Positions 45,351-53,822 of a DNA stretch of 64,000 bases are shown piece after piece. Source of the DNA: Gardnerella swidsinskii (lineage in GTDB: Bacteria; Actinomycetota; Actinomycetes; Actinomycetales; Bifidobacteriaceae); the NCBI RefSeq assembly GCF_003397705.1, contig NZ_QJVB01000004.1:85793-149792 (forward strand), read 5' to 3'. Position numbers and translations under genes: made by a program. The notes below the pieces were generated by a model that saw only the letters and a list, made by a program, of their open reading frames with translations, was not told the origin of the DNA and ran no database searches. The stretch's first letter is position 1; the number at the start of each line of letters is the position of its first letter.

Positions 45351-46304
45351 ATGACGCTAGTATCAAGCAAACAGCATGACTTGCAGCATGCGCAATCGTC
45401 CGCGCAATCGCCTATACAGCTTTCGCAATCGCCTATGCAGCAATCAGACCCAATCATTCCGCGCGTGCTAAGCATAGCTGGCACAGACCCAACAGGTGGA
45501 GCCGGAATACAGGCAGATCTCAAGTCAATTATGGCGGCAGGCGGTTATGGCATGTGCATACCAACTAATTTGGTTGCGCAAAACACGTGCGAAGTGCGCG
45601 AAGTATTCACGCCGCCAGTAAGCTTTTTCCGCACTCAACTTTCATGCGTGTACGACGACGTTACAGTTGACGCACTAAAAATCGGCATGCTTGGATGCAC
45701 AGAATATATTGAAGCAATGCGAGACTGGATGTGTGATAACCCGGTTCCTGTAAGTGTTCTAGACCCGGTGATGATATCAACTTCCGGGAAGCGCTTGCTT
45801 GAGGCGAGTGCTGAAAATGCGATGCGAAACTTTATAAGCTGCGTTGATGTAGTGACGCCAAACGTGCCGGAATTGGCGGCTTTGTGCGAATCGCGCGTTG
45901 CGGAAAACTTTGAGGAAGCTTGCAACCAGGCGCGCAAGTTGGCTGCAAAAAACAGTGTTGTTGTAATCGTAAAAGGTGGGCACTTAACTAGCGAAGACGT
46001 TGGAAATACTGCGGTTTTCCCGGATGGTGACGCGCGGCACGTACCAAGCGAACGAGTTGAAACAAGCACAACTCACGGAACTGGTTGCTCGCTTTCTTCT
46101 GCGCTTGCTACGAAAATTGGGCTTGCTTTGCGCGAGGAAAAGAATTTGAGCGATCACGATACTGTACTTTGCGCACTTGAATGGTCAACGGCGTGGCTTC
46201 GAGAGGCGATTGCGGCTGGAAGTGAATTACATGTTGGGCGCGGCGGCGAGCGCGGTCATGGACCTGTAAACCACTCCGTACGAATCTTGCGGCAAACTGC
46301 GTGA
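45351..46304 (+). CDS. thiD: Hydroxymethylpyrimidine/phosphomethylpyrimidine kinase
   Basis: ThiD phosphorylates the pyrimidine half of thiamine twice using ATP. The ribokinase-fold core opens with RVLSIAGTDPTGGAGIQADL and includes VVVIVKGGHL. It ends with the anion-hole region THGTGCSLSSALATKIGLAL. The start is uncertain. ATG 45312 is preceded closely by TATACT and would be nearly leaderless, ATG 45351 is my choice, and ATG 45435 would remove a Gln/Ser-rich N-terminus that is not conserved. None has a good ribosome-binding site. The gene converges with the thiM-thiE fusion, which completes the thiazole and coupling steps. Confidence 0.88.
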   Translation: MTLVSSKQHDLQHAQSSAQSPIQLSQSPMQQSDPIIPRVLSIAGTDPTGGAGIQADLKSIMAAGGYGMCIPTNLVAQNTCEVREVFTPPVSFFRTQLSCVYDDVTVDALKIGMLGCTEYIEAMRDWMCDNPVPVSVLDPVMISTSGKRLLEASAENAMRNFISCVDVVTPNVPELAALCESRVAENFEEACNQARKLAAKNSVVVIVKGGHLTSEDVGNTAVFPDGDARHVPSERVETSTTHGTGCSLSSALATKIGLALREEKNLSDHDTVLCALEWSTAWLREAIAAGSELHVGRGGERGHGPVNHSVRILRQTA

Positions 46305-46339
46305 GCGCGCGCTTATAGTGCGAGCGTTGTCTCGCGTTG

Positions 46340-46393
46340 GCGCGACGACATGCTTGAGCGCAGCACAGTGCGCGCGAAAGCAACTCGGAGCGT
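46340..46393. repeat. Partial family 1 flank
   Basis: GCTTGAGCGCAGCACAGTGC and GCGCGAAAGCAACTCGGAGCG occur without the two-stem core. Close matches lie at 19.43 kb and, inverted, at 30.94 kb. It fills the gap between the convergent thi genes. Confidence 0.7.
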
Positions 46394-46398
46394 CCGAT

Positions 46399-47976
46399 TT
46401 ACTCAGTAATCACGCTTTTAAGCTCGCGCGCAACTTTCCCAGCATCCTCAGCGCACATAAGCGCCGACACTGTGCAAACTCCGTCAAGCTCAAGACCTCG
46501 AATAGGGAACACTGTGTTCTCGTGAATTCCGCCAATTGCCAACGTTTTTACGCCCATAGAGTGCGCAACTTTCGCCACTTCGTTCACTCCGTCAACTCCC
46601 AGCGGCGGCACGTCGTGCGCTTTCGTATGCGTTTCAAAAGCTGCACCAATGCCAATCACATCCGGCAGCGGAACGTCATTTTCTTTGCACTCGCGGTAAG
46701 CTTTCTCCATCAAATCCGGTCGAGCGCAAGAAAGCCCAACCATCCACTCTGCCGGCATCGCTTTTCGCGCCTCAACAAACGGCGTATCCTTTTGCCCAAC
46801 GTGCAAGTTGAAACCAAGCTGAGCTGCGCAATCAACATGATCGTCTATGAATACAGGCACATCGCCGTGCTCAGAATCAATAAGCGCATGACGCAACTTC
46901 TTCGCCTTTGCTGAAATTTCAGCGTCGTCGGAATACTTATCGCGCAATTGCACAACTGTAACTCCGCCTTCAACTGACTCTACTGCAACTTCTTCTTCCG
47001 GGCGATTTCCCATGCGCGGATCCGTTACCAAATACAGTGTCCAATCAACAGGCTCCACCGTAAACTCAATATTTGTCAAACTAAACATGTCGTTTACGCT
47101 AAGAGTTGAAAGCGCATCCATCCACAGTGTGCGGAAAGTGCCGGGAGCTGTGGTTTGACGAGCTGCCCAAGTTCCAGCCGCTGCTGCGTGCACGTGTGCT
47201 GCAACAGTTGCTGCGAGCGGACGTTCTGGGTTTGCGCCAACGTATGCTGCAACCAACGCTCCCAAAGCGCAACCGGTTCCAACTACTTTAGTCATAGTTT
47301 TATGTCCGCCGGTTACGCGAGCTAAGCAACCGTGAGCGTAAATCGCGTCTTTTTCGCCAGAAATTGCCACTACTGAGCCGTACTTTTTTGCTAATTCGCG
47401 CGCGGCTTGAAGAGCATCGTTCACGTTATCGTGAGAATCCACACCTTTGCCGTTGCTTTCTTTGCCTGCAAGTGCCATTATTTCGGAAGCGTTTGCGCGA
47501 ATTACGGTAGGGTGGTGCTTAATAATTTCGTGTATAAAGCGCGCGCGTGGAGCAAGTGCTGGAACGCCGATTCCAACCGGGTCAAGCACCCACGGAGTAT
47601 CGGCTTTTTCGCATCCTTCAACAGCTGCGCGCATGTATTCGGAAGTTTCTGGCTGATGGAATGTGCCAACGTTTATGAGCACGCCTGTGGCAATTTGCGC
47701 AAGTGCATGCGCTTCTTCTGGGTCGGTTACCATGATCGGCGACGCTCCTGCAGCGAGTAGTGCGTTGGCTGTAATGTCTTGCACGATTACGTTCGTGATG
47801 CAATGGGTGAGTGGCTGCTGTGTGCGCACGCGTTCGATGCATTGACGCACGTCGTTAAGAAACATGCGGCGGCGTGCGCGTACAGAGAAGCATGTGTCGA
47901 CTTGCGTTGTTGAGCTTGTGCAGTATTCGTTTGCTTCGTTGCAGTTAGTTGTTTTTTCAGTGTTGCATGTTGTCAT
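46399..47976 (-). CDS. thiM-thiE: Fused hydroxyethylthiazole kinase / thiamine-phosphate synthase
   Basis: ATG 47976 follows GAAGGG by seven bases. The 525-residue protein has an N-terminal ThiM domain (about residues 35-290), with THCITNVIVQDITANALLAA and the anion hole KVVGTGCALGALVAAYVG. A C-terminal ThiE domain (about 305-525) has YLVTDPRMG, TVVQLRDKYSDDAEI and PVFIDDHVDCAAQLG. ThiM phosphorylates salvaged hydroxyethylthiazole. ThiE joins it to HMP pyrophosphate, giving thiamine monophosphate. The fusion puts both steps in one chain, complementing ThiD encoded convergently. Expression is expected to fall when TPP is high, because a TPP riboswitch precedes it. Confidence 0.94.
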   Translation of the reverse strand: MTTCNTEKTTNCNEANEYCTSSTTQVDTCFSVRARRRMFLNDVRQCIERVRTQQPLTHCITNVIVQDITANALLAAGASPIMVTDPEEAHALAQIATGVLINVGTFHQPETSEYMRAAVEGCEKADTPWVLDPVGIGVPALAPRARFIHEIIKHHPTVIRANASEIMALAGKESNGKGVDSHDNVNDALQAARELAKKYGSVVAISGEKDAIYAHGCLARVTGGHKTMTKVVGTGCALGALVAAYVGANPERPLAATVAAHVHAAAAGTWAARQTTAPGTFRTLWMDALSTLSVNDMFSLTNIEFTVEPVDWTLYLVTDPRMGNRPEEEVAVESVEGGVTVVQLRDKYSDDAEISAKAKKLRHALIDSEHGDVPVFIDDHVDCAAQLGFNLHVGQKDTPFVEARKAMPAEWMVGLSCARPDLMEKAYRECKENDVPLPDVIGIGAAFETHTKAHDVPPLGVDGVNEVAKVAHSMGVKTLAIGGIHENTVFPIRGLELDGVCTVSALMCAEDAGKVARELKSVITE

Positions 47977-47982
47977 AATGTT

Positions 47983-48072
47983 TCCCTTCGCTAGCACTAT
48001 CTAGATCAGGTTTTACGGATGTAATCTCAGCGCCGCCCGCGATTTTGCGGCAAATGCGCACTCCGAACCATC
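47983..48072 (-). promoter_or_regulatory. TPP riboswitch (THI box)
   Basis: On the minus strand the leader reads CGGAGTGC, then GCTGAGATTACATCC, then AACCTGATCTAGATAGTGCT and AGCGAAGGGAA. These are the conserved CUGAGA and ACCUGAUCU-GAUAAUGCCAGCG blocks of the thiamine-pyrophosphate aptamer. The aptamer's end includes the ribosome-binding GAAGGG of thiM-thiE, so control is likely at translation initiation. Confidence 0.94.
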
Positions 48073-48108
48073 CTTCGACTATATCTTTTGTTCGTGACTT
48101 ACTTTCTT

Positions 48109-48153
48109 CTGCGTGAGTGTCTGATTTTGCTTGTTTTGGGACACTGGTGCAGT
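48109..48153 (+). repeat. Hairpin repeat, family 2
   Basis: CTGCGTGAGTGTCTGATTTT, then GCTTGTTTTGGGACACTGGT and GCAGT. A decayed copy starts at 48161 (CTGCGTTCGTGTCTCTGG). The remaining gap to 48371 is AT-rich, and I see only a weak GCGAGA ribosome-binding site there. Confidence 0.8.
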
Positions 48154-48371
48154 TTGTGTTCTGCGTTCGTGTCTCTGGTTGGTAGTTTCGTGGAGCATTT
48201 GCTGGAAAATTCTCGACGTTTCGCAGCACTTGCAGGAATCTACAAAAATCGCGCCGCATTTTTGCAACTTCTTCTACATATTTTCGCTTGCAACTGTGTA
48301 ACCATAAGTATGGTAAACATAAATATAAGTAAACAATAAGTAGATTATAGAAGTTACGAAAGCGAGATAAC

Positions 48372-49169
48372 ATGGCAAACGATTCCATGCTAGAACAAAA
48401 GACTCCGCTCACAGCGCGCGAATACGCGACGCGCACAGCAATACGCACGATTGCAATCATCGCATCTGTTTATGGTATGGCTGCTTCGTGGGAAGGCTTG
48501 ATGACCTTTACTTATTTTACGAATCTTTCTAACCTGATGATTTGCGTAGCTCTTGCTGGATCGCTTTTGCTTGATACAGCTGCGTTTATGCGTGCTCGTA
48601 ATTCTGTAGATTCAGCAGCGCAGCAAGATTCCGCAGCATCTTGCGCATGGTTCGACTCAAAATCCAACGCTTGGTACATTTTCAAATTCATGATGACTAT
48701 CTCAATTGCTGTCACATTCACTTTGTACCTGTGTTTCTTAGCACCTACCAATAAGCTTGGTTTCGTTGGCGCTTACATGAATAACGGATGCAGCAGCCTT
48801 TGCGTTCACGCAGTTGCGCCGCTTCTTGCAATCGCTGATTTTGTGCTTTTTGATTATCGTTTCCGCTCTACTCGCGCACATTTGTATGTTTCTACTGTTC
48901 CGCCTCTTGCTTATGTTGCTTATGCTGCTATGCTTAGCGAGTTTGCTGGTGTTCGTTGGGGTGTTCATGCAATGCGCGCGCCTTATAATTTCCTCAATTA
49001 TGGTGCTCCTGCTGGCTGGTTCGGCTTCGCACCGCAAACTTTTAATGCCACTACTTTGGGCGTTGGAGTTGCGTATTTGTTAATTGTGTTTACTCTTATT
49101 TTTATTGGTGTCGGCAGTGTATTTCTTGCGCTTAAGGATGCTCGCGCTCGTGCAATATTAAAAGAATAG
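48372..49169 (+). CDS. Pr6Pr-like six-helix membrane protein
   Basis: This 265-residue protein has about six membrane segments. It contains TYFTNLSNLMICVALAG in the first third, YMNNGCSSLCVHAVAPLLAI, and the late RAPYNFLNYGAPAGWFGF. The YFTNxSN and NFL patterns are those of the bacterial Pr6Pr (FAR-17a/AIG1-like) membrane proteins. Some eukaryotic relatives are fatty-acid-ester hydrolases with Thr and His active sites. Bacterial members have no settled role, so I give none. It stands 43 bp upstream of adnA on the same strand. Confidence 0.78.
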   Translation: MANDSMLEQKTPLTAREYATRTAIRTIAIIASVYGMAASWEGLMTFTYFTNLSNLMICVALAGSLLLDTAAFMRARNSVDSAAQQDSAASCAWFDSKSNAWYIFKFMMTISIAVTFTLYLCFLAPTNKLGFVGAYMNNGCSSLCVHAVAPLLAIADFVLFDYRFRSTRAHLYVSTVPPLAYVAYAAMLSEFAGVRWGVHAMRAPYNFLNYGAPAGWFGFAPQTFNATTLGVGVAYLLIVFTLIFIGVGSVFLALKDARARAILKE

Positions 49170-49212
49170 TATTGTTGCGCGCCACTATTGCCTAATTGCT
49201 AGAATTAAACGT

Positions 49213-52200
49213 ATGAGTGAGGATACTGCATTACAAGCATTATTTGACGGTACGTTACGCAATTCTTCTGGCAATGTGACTAATGCGTTGCTTGTGTATG
49301 GTGCGCCGAATACTGGTAAAACGCAGTTTGCTGTGCGCGCAGCAATTTCCGGCTATAAGCGTTGGTCGCATAATGTTACTGCGATGGCTGTGCAAAATCG
49401 TGTTCTTGCTTCAAAAATTGACAATATTATTATTCGCCAAATTGGTGTAAGTAAGCAGTCTCGTCCAGTTGGCACTTTGGCTTCTTTGGCTTTTACTATC
49501 ATTTCTGCTTGCTGTAAGTTAAAGAATAATCCTTCGCCTAAGCTGCTAAATGGTGCTGAGCAGGATTCTTTGCTTCGTAAAGTTTTGCGCGCACACATTG
49601 AGCATGTTATGCGTGGAGATAATGGTGATTGCAATATATGTGCGCTTTTTAAGGATTATTTTGAAACGTCTCAATGGGTTGTTCCATTAACTTGCGCAGT
49701 TTCCGCCGCTTCAGTGCCTTCTGCGCCTTCCGCAACTCCGGTTGCTCAAGCAGCTTCTTCGTCTCCAGAATTTTTGGCAGATAGATTCGATATTAACAAC
49801 GCTTTTATGCATCAATTGCGCGATATGCTCGCTCGTTTAGATGAGCTTGGTATTAGCGATTTTGAAAGCGAAAATTCAGTTCTTCGCGCTCTTAGTGACG
49901 AGCAATCTTACGCCAATAATAGTGATATTTTACAAACGTCTGTGCTTATTAAACGTAGATTAACTCAATGGCGTTTGGCGTTTGCTTTGCGTGCTGAATA
50001 TCGAAAAATAATTGCCGACACTTATAAGTCTTCTTTCCGACTTGACGCTTCGCAACTGTTGGTTGAGGGTGCAAAATCTGCGCGCGAATTAGGAGAGCAT
50101 GGTTTAGTAAATTCTTCTGAAATTCCAGCTCTTCTTGTAGTCGATGATTATCAAGATATTACTTTGGCTGGTTTGAGTTTTATTGAGACTTTGTCGAAGA
50201 TTGGCACGCGTTTAGTTTTGCTTGCGAATCCGGATGAATCTGTGCAATCGTTTAGAGGAGCGTACCCGGATTATGCAATTTCTGCAGCTTTGGATGAGTT
50301 GAATGCTGCTGAGCAAACTTTAGAATATACGGGTCTTGCTGATTCTTGCGAAAATTCTTCCGACGATTCTGCCGATTCTTCTAAAAATTATTCTGCAGAT
50401 CTAACTTTTGCAAATCATACTCAAGCACCTTCGATGCGTGAATTGCTCGCTTCACGCGTTTCTCTTTCGCTTACTTCGCAATATAAAACAGATGTTGCGC
50501 TCCCAAATCGCCCTTGGAAAATGCCAAAATTTGTAGGCTCCTTACCGATTGAGCCTATAGAAACCCTCCAAAATTCTAATCTCAATTCAGACGACACTGT
50601 TTTTACAGCGTTATATCGTTCACAGCGCGAGGAATTAGATGCTGTTATTTGGCAAATGAAGCAATCTCACGTAAATAATAAGCGCAAGTGGAGCGATATG
50701 GCGTTAATTGCGCACGACAATTCTACTGTTCGTCTTTTTGGCGAGCAGCTTCGCGCTTCTGGGGTTCCTGTGCGATACTCGTCAGTGACTCGCCCATTAA
50801 AAGATGAGCCGTTTGTGCAAGGTTTATTTGCGCTTATTGAACTTGCTCAATTTGCGCAGCACGGTTTTTCTGGAATTGTTGAGCAAGTAAAACATGGTAG
50901 AAGTTTGCAAAATTTGGCTTCGTGGGTGCGTTTGCGAGTTCAGAATATTATGGATAGTCCGCTTTCCGCGATTACTAAAAGTGATTCTGGATTTTACGGT
51001 GATTTAGACGTTGAAATACCTGCGAAGTTATATTCTGTAGATTCGCTTATGCGTTCTCTTTCTTCTCTTTCGGCTGTTTTAATTGAGCAAAATGGTGAAA
51101 AGAACAAGAACTTTGAGTCTAATGCTCCTTTGCAAAATCTTGTTCATAACTGGGATTTGTTGCAAAATTCGCTTCATGATGCGCAAAGCAAAGCGTACGT
51201 TGAATCTCAAATTTTGGTTGATAATAGTTGTATTGATGGCAGTTCAAATGATCTTATGCCATTATCTCTCGATGCGTGCTATTTGCTTTGTGTAGCAGAT
51301 GTTGCACGTTCTATAGATGATGATTCTACTGTATTGCAAATATTGCAGAATATGGCTCCTCGAAATCCGCACGTTGCAGCTTTTGTAAAACTGTGGAAAA
51401 ACGTGCAAATTCTCGCTTCTCGTATGCACAATAATCCTGATTTGAGTAATGCTCAATACGCTCTTGGTGAGGCTTGGAATATTTGTCATGTTGCTGAGCG
51501 TTGGCAGCGTATGTCTTTACAGCATAATTCGGAAGGTTATCGAGCTAATGATCGCTTGGATGCTGCAATGCGTCTTTTTGATTATGTTTCTTCATATGTT
51601 TCTTCTGATATTTCTTCAATGAATACGTTTGACGATACTTTTAGACAAGAAAATGTTGTAAGTATTGCAGATTTTATAGCTCAAGTTCGTGGCATGGAAA
51701 TTGAAGCTGATTCTCTTGCTAAAGTAGCACCTGTTCCAGATGCTGTAACGCTTACTACTCCTGCTGGTTCTGTTGGAAAACATTGGAATCTTGTGTGGAT
51801 GCCTACTTTGCAACAACGTGTGTGGCCAAATCTTGCTTCTCGTAGCACTATGTTTGGCGCAGAAAGTTTAGCGAATATTATTTTACATTCTAAGATTTCT
51901 GCTTCTAAATTGACTGTGAATGCGTCACTTCTTTCGAATAATGATAAATCTGCAGTTTTTGCTTCGGAACAGCGCAGTTTTTTGTTAGCTATTACGCGCG
52001 CAACAGAGCGTTTATATATAAGCGCGCAATATAGCGATAGTGCTGTGCCAAGCGACTTTCTTTATTATTATTTGCCTGAAAGATACTACAATAATGAAAA
52101 TTCGCGCACGCCTTTTACGGAATTTACTACACCTTTTGCTGGTTTAGATATGGATGCTCGTGGACTAGTGTGTGCTGCTCGTTCGCAAATTTTGCGTGCT

Positions 52201-53820
52201 TCTTCTATGAAAGAAGAGTTTGGCAATAGTGCATGTAGTGCAGATAATGCAGGTAATGCAAGTAGTCCCGATATTGCAAATAGTTCCAATAGTGAGAATA
52301 GTAAGTCTAGAAATGCGATTATTGACGCTGCTCAAACGTTGCAATTACTTAAAGAAAATGGAGTATTTTGCGCTGATCCTTTTGAGTGGGATTTTATGAG
52401 CGATATCGATGACTATGTTGATAAAAAATCTTCTGTTGAAAAAGACAATGAAAAAAACAATGAAAAAGCTGGCTCTGCTAAAAAAGCTAGTTCTGTTGTA
52501 AGCTTGTCTCCTTCAGCTGTAGATAGTTTGTGGGCATGCCCTGTGTGCGGATTGCTAAATCGTCAGCTTTTAGGTCCTCAACCCGGCAGTGCAGCAACGT
52601 ATTTTGGCACGCTCATTCACGAAACTGCAAGATGGGCAAGCGAAAATCAGCATTACGATATGCCTGAAACTGAAGTTGATGAAACTGAAACAGCGAATAA
52701 TTCAGCCGAAGTTGCGAATAATTCAGCCGACTATTCTCCCTACTCTCCGCTTGTGCGCCGCAGTAACGCAATCGCAAATCTTATGGAAAAGTATTACCTA
52801 AGTATTGCGCCTGAACTTGCAGATATTCGAGATAGTAAGGAGCATTATTCGGCTCTTGCGCGTGAGAAGAATATTAAACGTGCGTTACATGCAATTGCGC
52901 AATATTTTGTCACTTCTTACGATCAATCAACATATGCGCTTAACTCAAAAAAGTCAGAAAACGGCATATTAGAATCTCTTACAAAAAGCGAAAAATCTTT
53001 AGAAAGTAGCATAGGTAGATTGCAACAAGCGTATTGCGAATTGCAAACAAGCGCGCATTTTGGATTTAATGATATTGCTCGCGTATTGAACAATACTTTT
53101 AAGAATGCAAATTTGCAAACCGTTACTACGCATGATTGCTACGAATTGATGGGTGCTTTAGTTGGAGGATGGCCGGATGGCGCAAGTGAAGATATGCAAG
53201 TACATATTCACGGTCGAATTGATCGCATGGAAAAGCGCATCAATTCAGATGGTTCCGAGCATATTCGCTTACTGGACTACAAAACAGGAAAGCCTTTAAC
53301 AGCAAGCGGAGTTTTTAACGATTTGCAGCTAGTTTGTTACCAGCTTGCTTTACTTTTTTCTGATGAGAATCCGCTTATTGATGCGTCGAATGCGCCGATT
53401 ATTTCGCGAAGTATTCTATTTCACGTTGCTAAGAACGATTATCCTGCTCAAGATCATAACGTTGCTGAAAACGTGTATCAGCCGCCGCTTTGCGTAAAAA
53501 ATGCTTTCAATAATAATCCGCTTGAGTTACGAGTTGGATTCAAAAATATGGCAAGATTGTTAGATTGTCCGCATCTTGACGATATTGCGAAGAATTGTCC
53601 AGAAAATGTAAGCGAAAGCGCTTGGCAGTCGTTTACATCATTAAACCAAAGTGCAAAATGGTCTCTTACTATGATTTCGCGCGTTTGCTATGCTGCTGCG
53701 GCAGTTCGTTCGCATAAGATTATTGCGCACCCAACTTCTGAACACTTGAAGTATTGCAACGGAAAACAAGTATGCCCAGCATGCGCAGGTTGTATAGACA
53801 CTGTATATGAGGTGTTGTAG
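49213..53820 (+). CDS. adnA: AdnA-like subunit of a RecBCD/AddAB-class helicase-nuclease
   Basis: This 1535-residue protein pairs with AdnB to resect double-strand breaks. The UvrD-type motor begins with Walker A VYGAPNTGKTQFA (about residues 28-40), and its motif II reads LLVVDDYQDI, with Asp where Glu is usual. The C-terminal nuclease has HGRIDRME and LLDYKTGKPL. Cys residues in WACPVCGLL and in the last 20 residues (CNGKQVCPACAGC) probably hold an iron-sulfur cluster, as in AddB-type nucleases. The start is ATG 49213. The gene ends two bases before adnB, so the subunits should be co-translated. Confidence 0.9.
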   Translation: MSEDTALQALFDGTLRNSSGNVTNALLVYGAPNTGKTQFAVRAAISGYKRWSHNVTAMAVQNRVLASKIDNIIIRQIGVSKQSRPVGTLASLAFTIISACCKLKNNPSPKLLNGAEQDSLLRKVLRAHIEHVMRGDNGDCNICALFKDYFETSQWVVPLTCAVSAASVPSAPSATPVAQAASSSPEFLADRFDINNAFMHQLRDMLARLDELGISDFESENSVLRALSDEQSYANNSDILQTSVLIKRRLTQWRLAFALRAEYRKIIADTYKSSFRLDASQLLVEGAKSARELGEHGLVNSSEIPALLVVDDYQDITLAGLSFIETLSKIGTRLVLLANPDESVQSFRGAYPDYAISAALDELNAAEQTLEYTGLADSCENSSDDSADSSKNYSADLTFANHTQAPSMRELLASRVSLSLTSQYKTDVALPNRPWKMPKFVGSLPIEPIETLQNSNLNSDDTVFTALYRSQREELDAVIWQMKQSHVNNKRKWSDMALIAHDNSTVRLFGEQLRASGVPVRYSSVTRPLKDEPFVQGLFALIELAQFAQHGFSGIVEQVKHGRSLQNLASWVRLRVQNIMDSPLSAITKSDSGFYGDLDVEIPAKLYSVDSLMRSLSSLSAVLIEQNGEKNKNFESNAPLQNLVHNWDLLQNSLHDAQSKAYVESQILVDNSCIDGSSNDLMPLSLDACYLLCVADVARSIDDDSTVLQILQNMAPRNPHVAAFVKLWKNVQILASRMHNNPDLSNAQYALGEAWNICHVAERWQRMSLQHNSEGYRANDRLDAAMRLFDYVSSYVSSDISSMNTFDDTFRQENVVSIADFIAQVRGMEIEADSLAKVAPVPDAVTLTTPAGSVGKHWNLVWMPTLQQRVWPNLASRSTMFGAESLANIILHSKISASKLTVNASLLSNNDKSAVFASEQRSFLLAITRATERLYISAQYSDSAVPSDFLYYYLPERYYNNENSRTPFTEFTTPFAGLDMDARGLVCAARSQILRASSMKEEFGNSACSADNAGNASSPDIANSSNSENSKSRNAIIDAAQTLQLLKENGVFCADPFEWDFMSDIDDYVDKKSSVEKDNEKNNEKAGSAKKASSVVSLSPSAVDSLWACPVCGLLNRQLLGPQPGSAATYFGTLIHETARWASENQHYDMPETEVDETETANNSAEVANNSADYSPYSPLVRRSNAIANLMEKYYLSIAPELADIRDSKEHYSALAREKNIKRALHAIAQYFVTSYDQSTYALNSKKSENGILESLTKSEKSLESSIGRLQQAYCELQTSAHFGFNDIARVLNNTFKNANLQTVTTHDCYELMGALVGGWPDGASEDMQVHIHGRIDRMEKRINSDGSEHIRLLDYKTGKPLTASGVFNDLQLVCYQLALLFSDENPLIDASNAPIISRSILFHVAKNDYPAQDHNVAENVYQPPLCVKNAFNNNPLELRVGFKNMARLLDCPHLDDIAKNCPENVSESAWQSFTSLNQSAKWSLTMISRVCYAAAAVRSHKIIAHPTSEHLKYCNGKQVCPACAGCIDTVYEVL

Positions 53821-53822
53821 TT

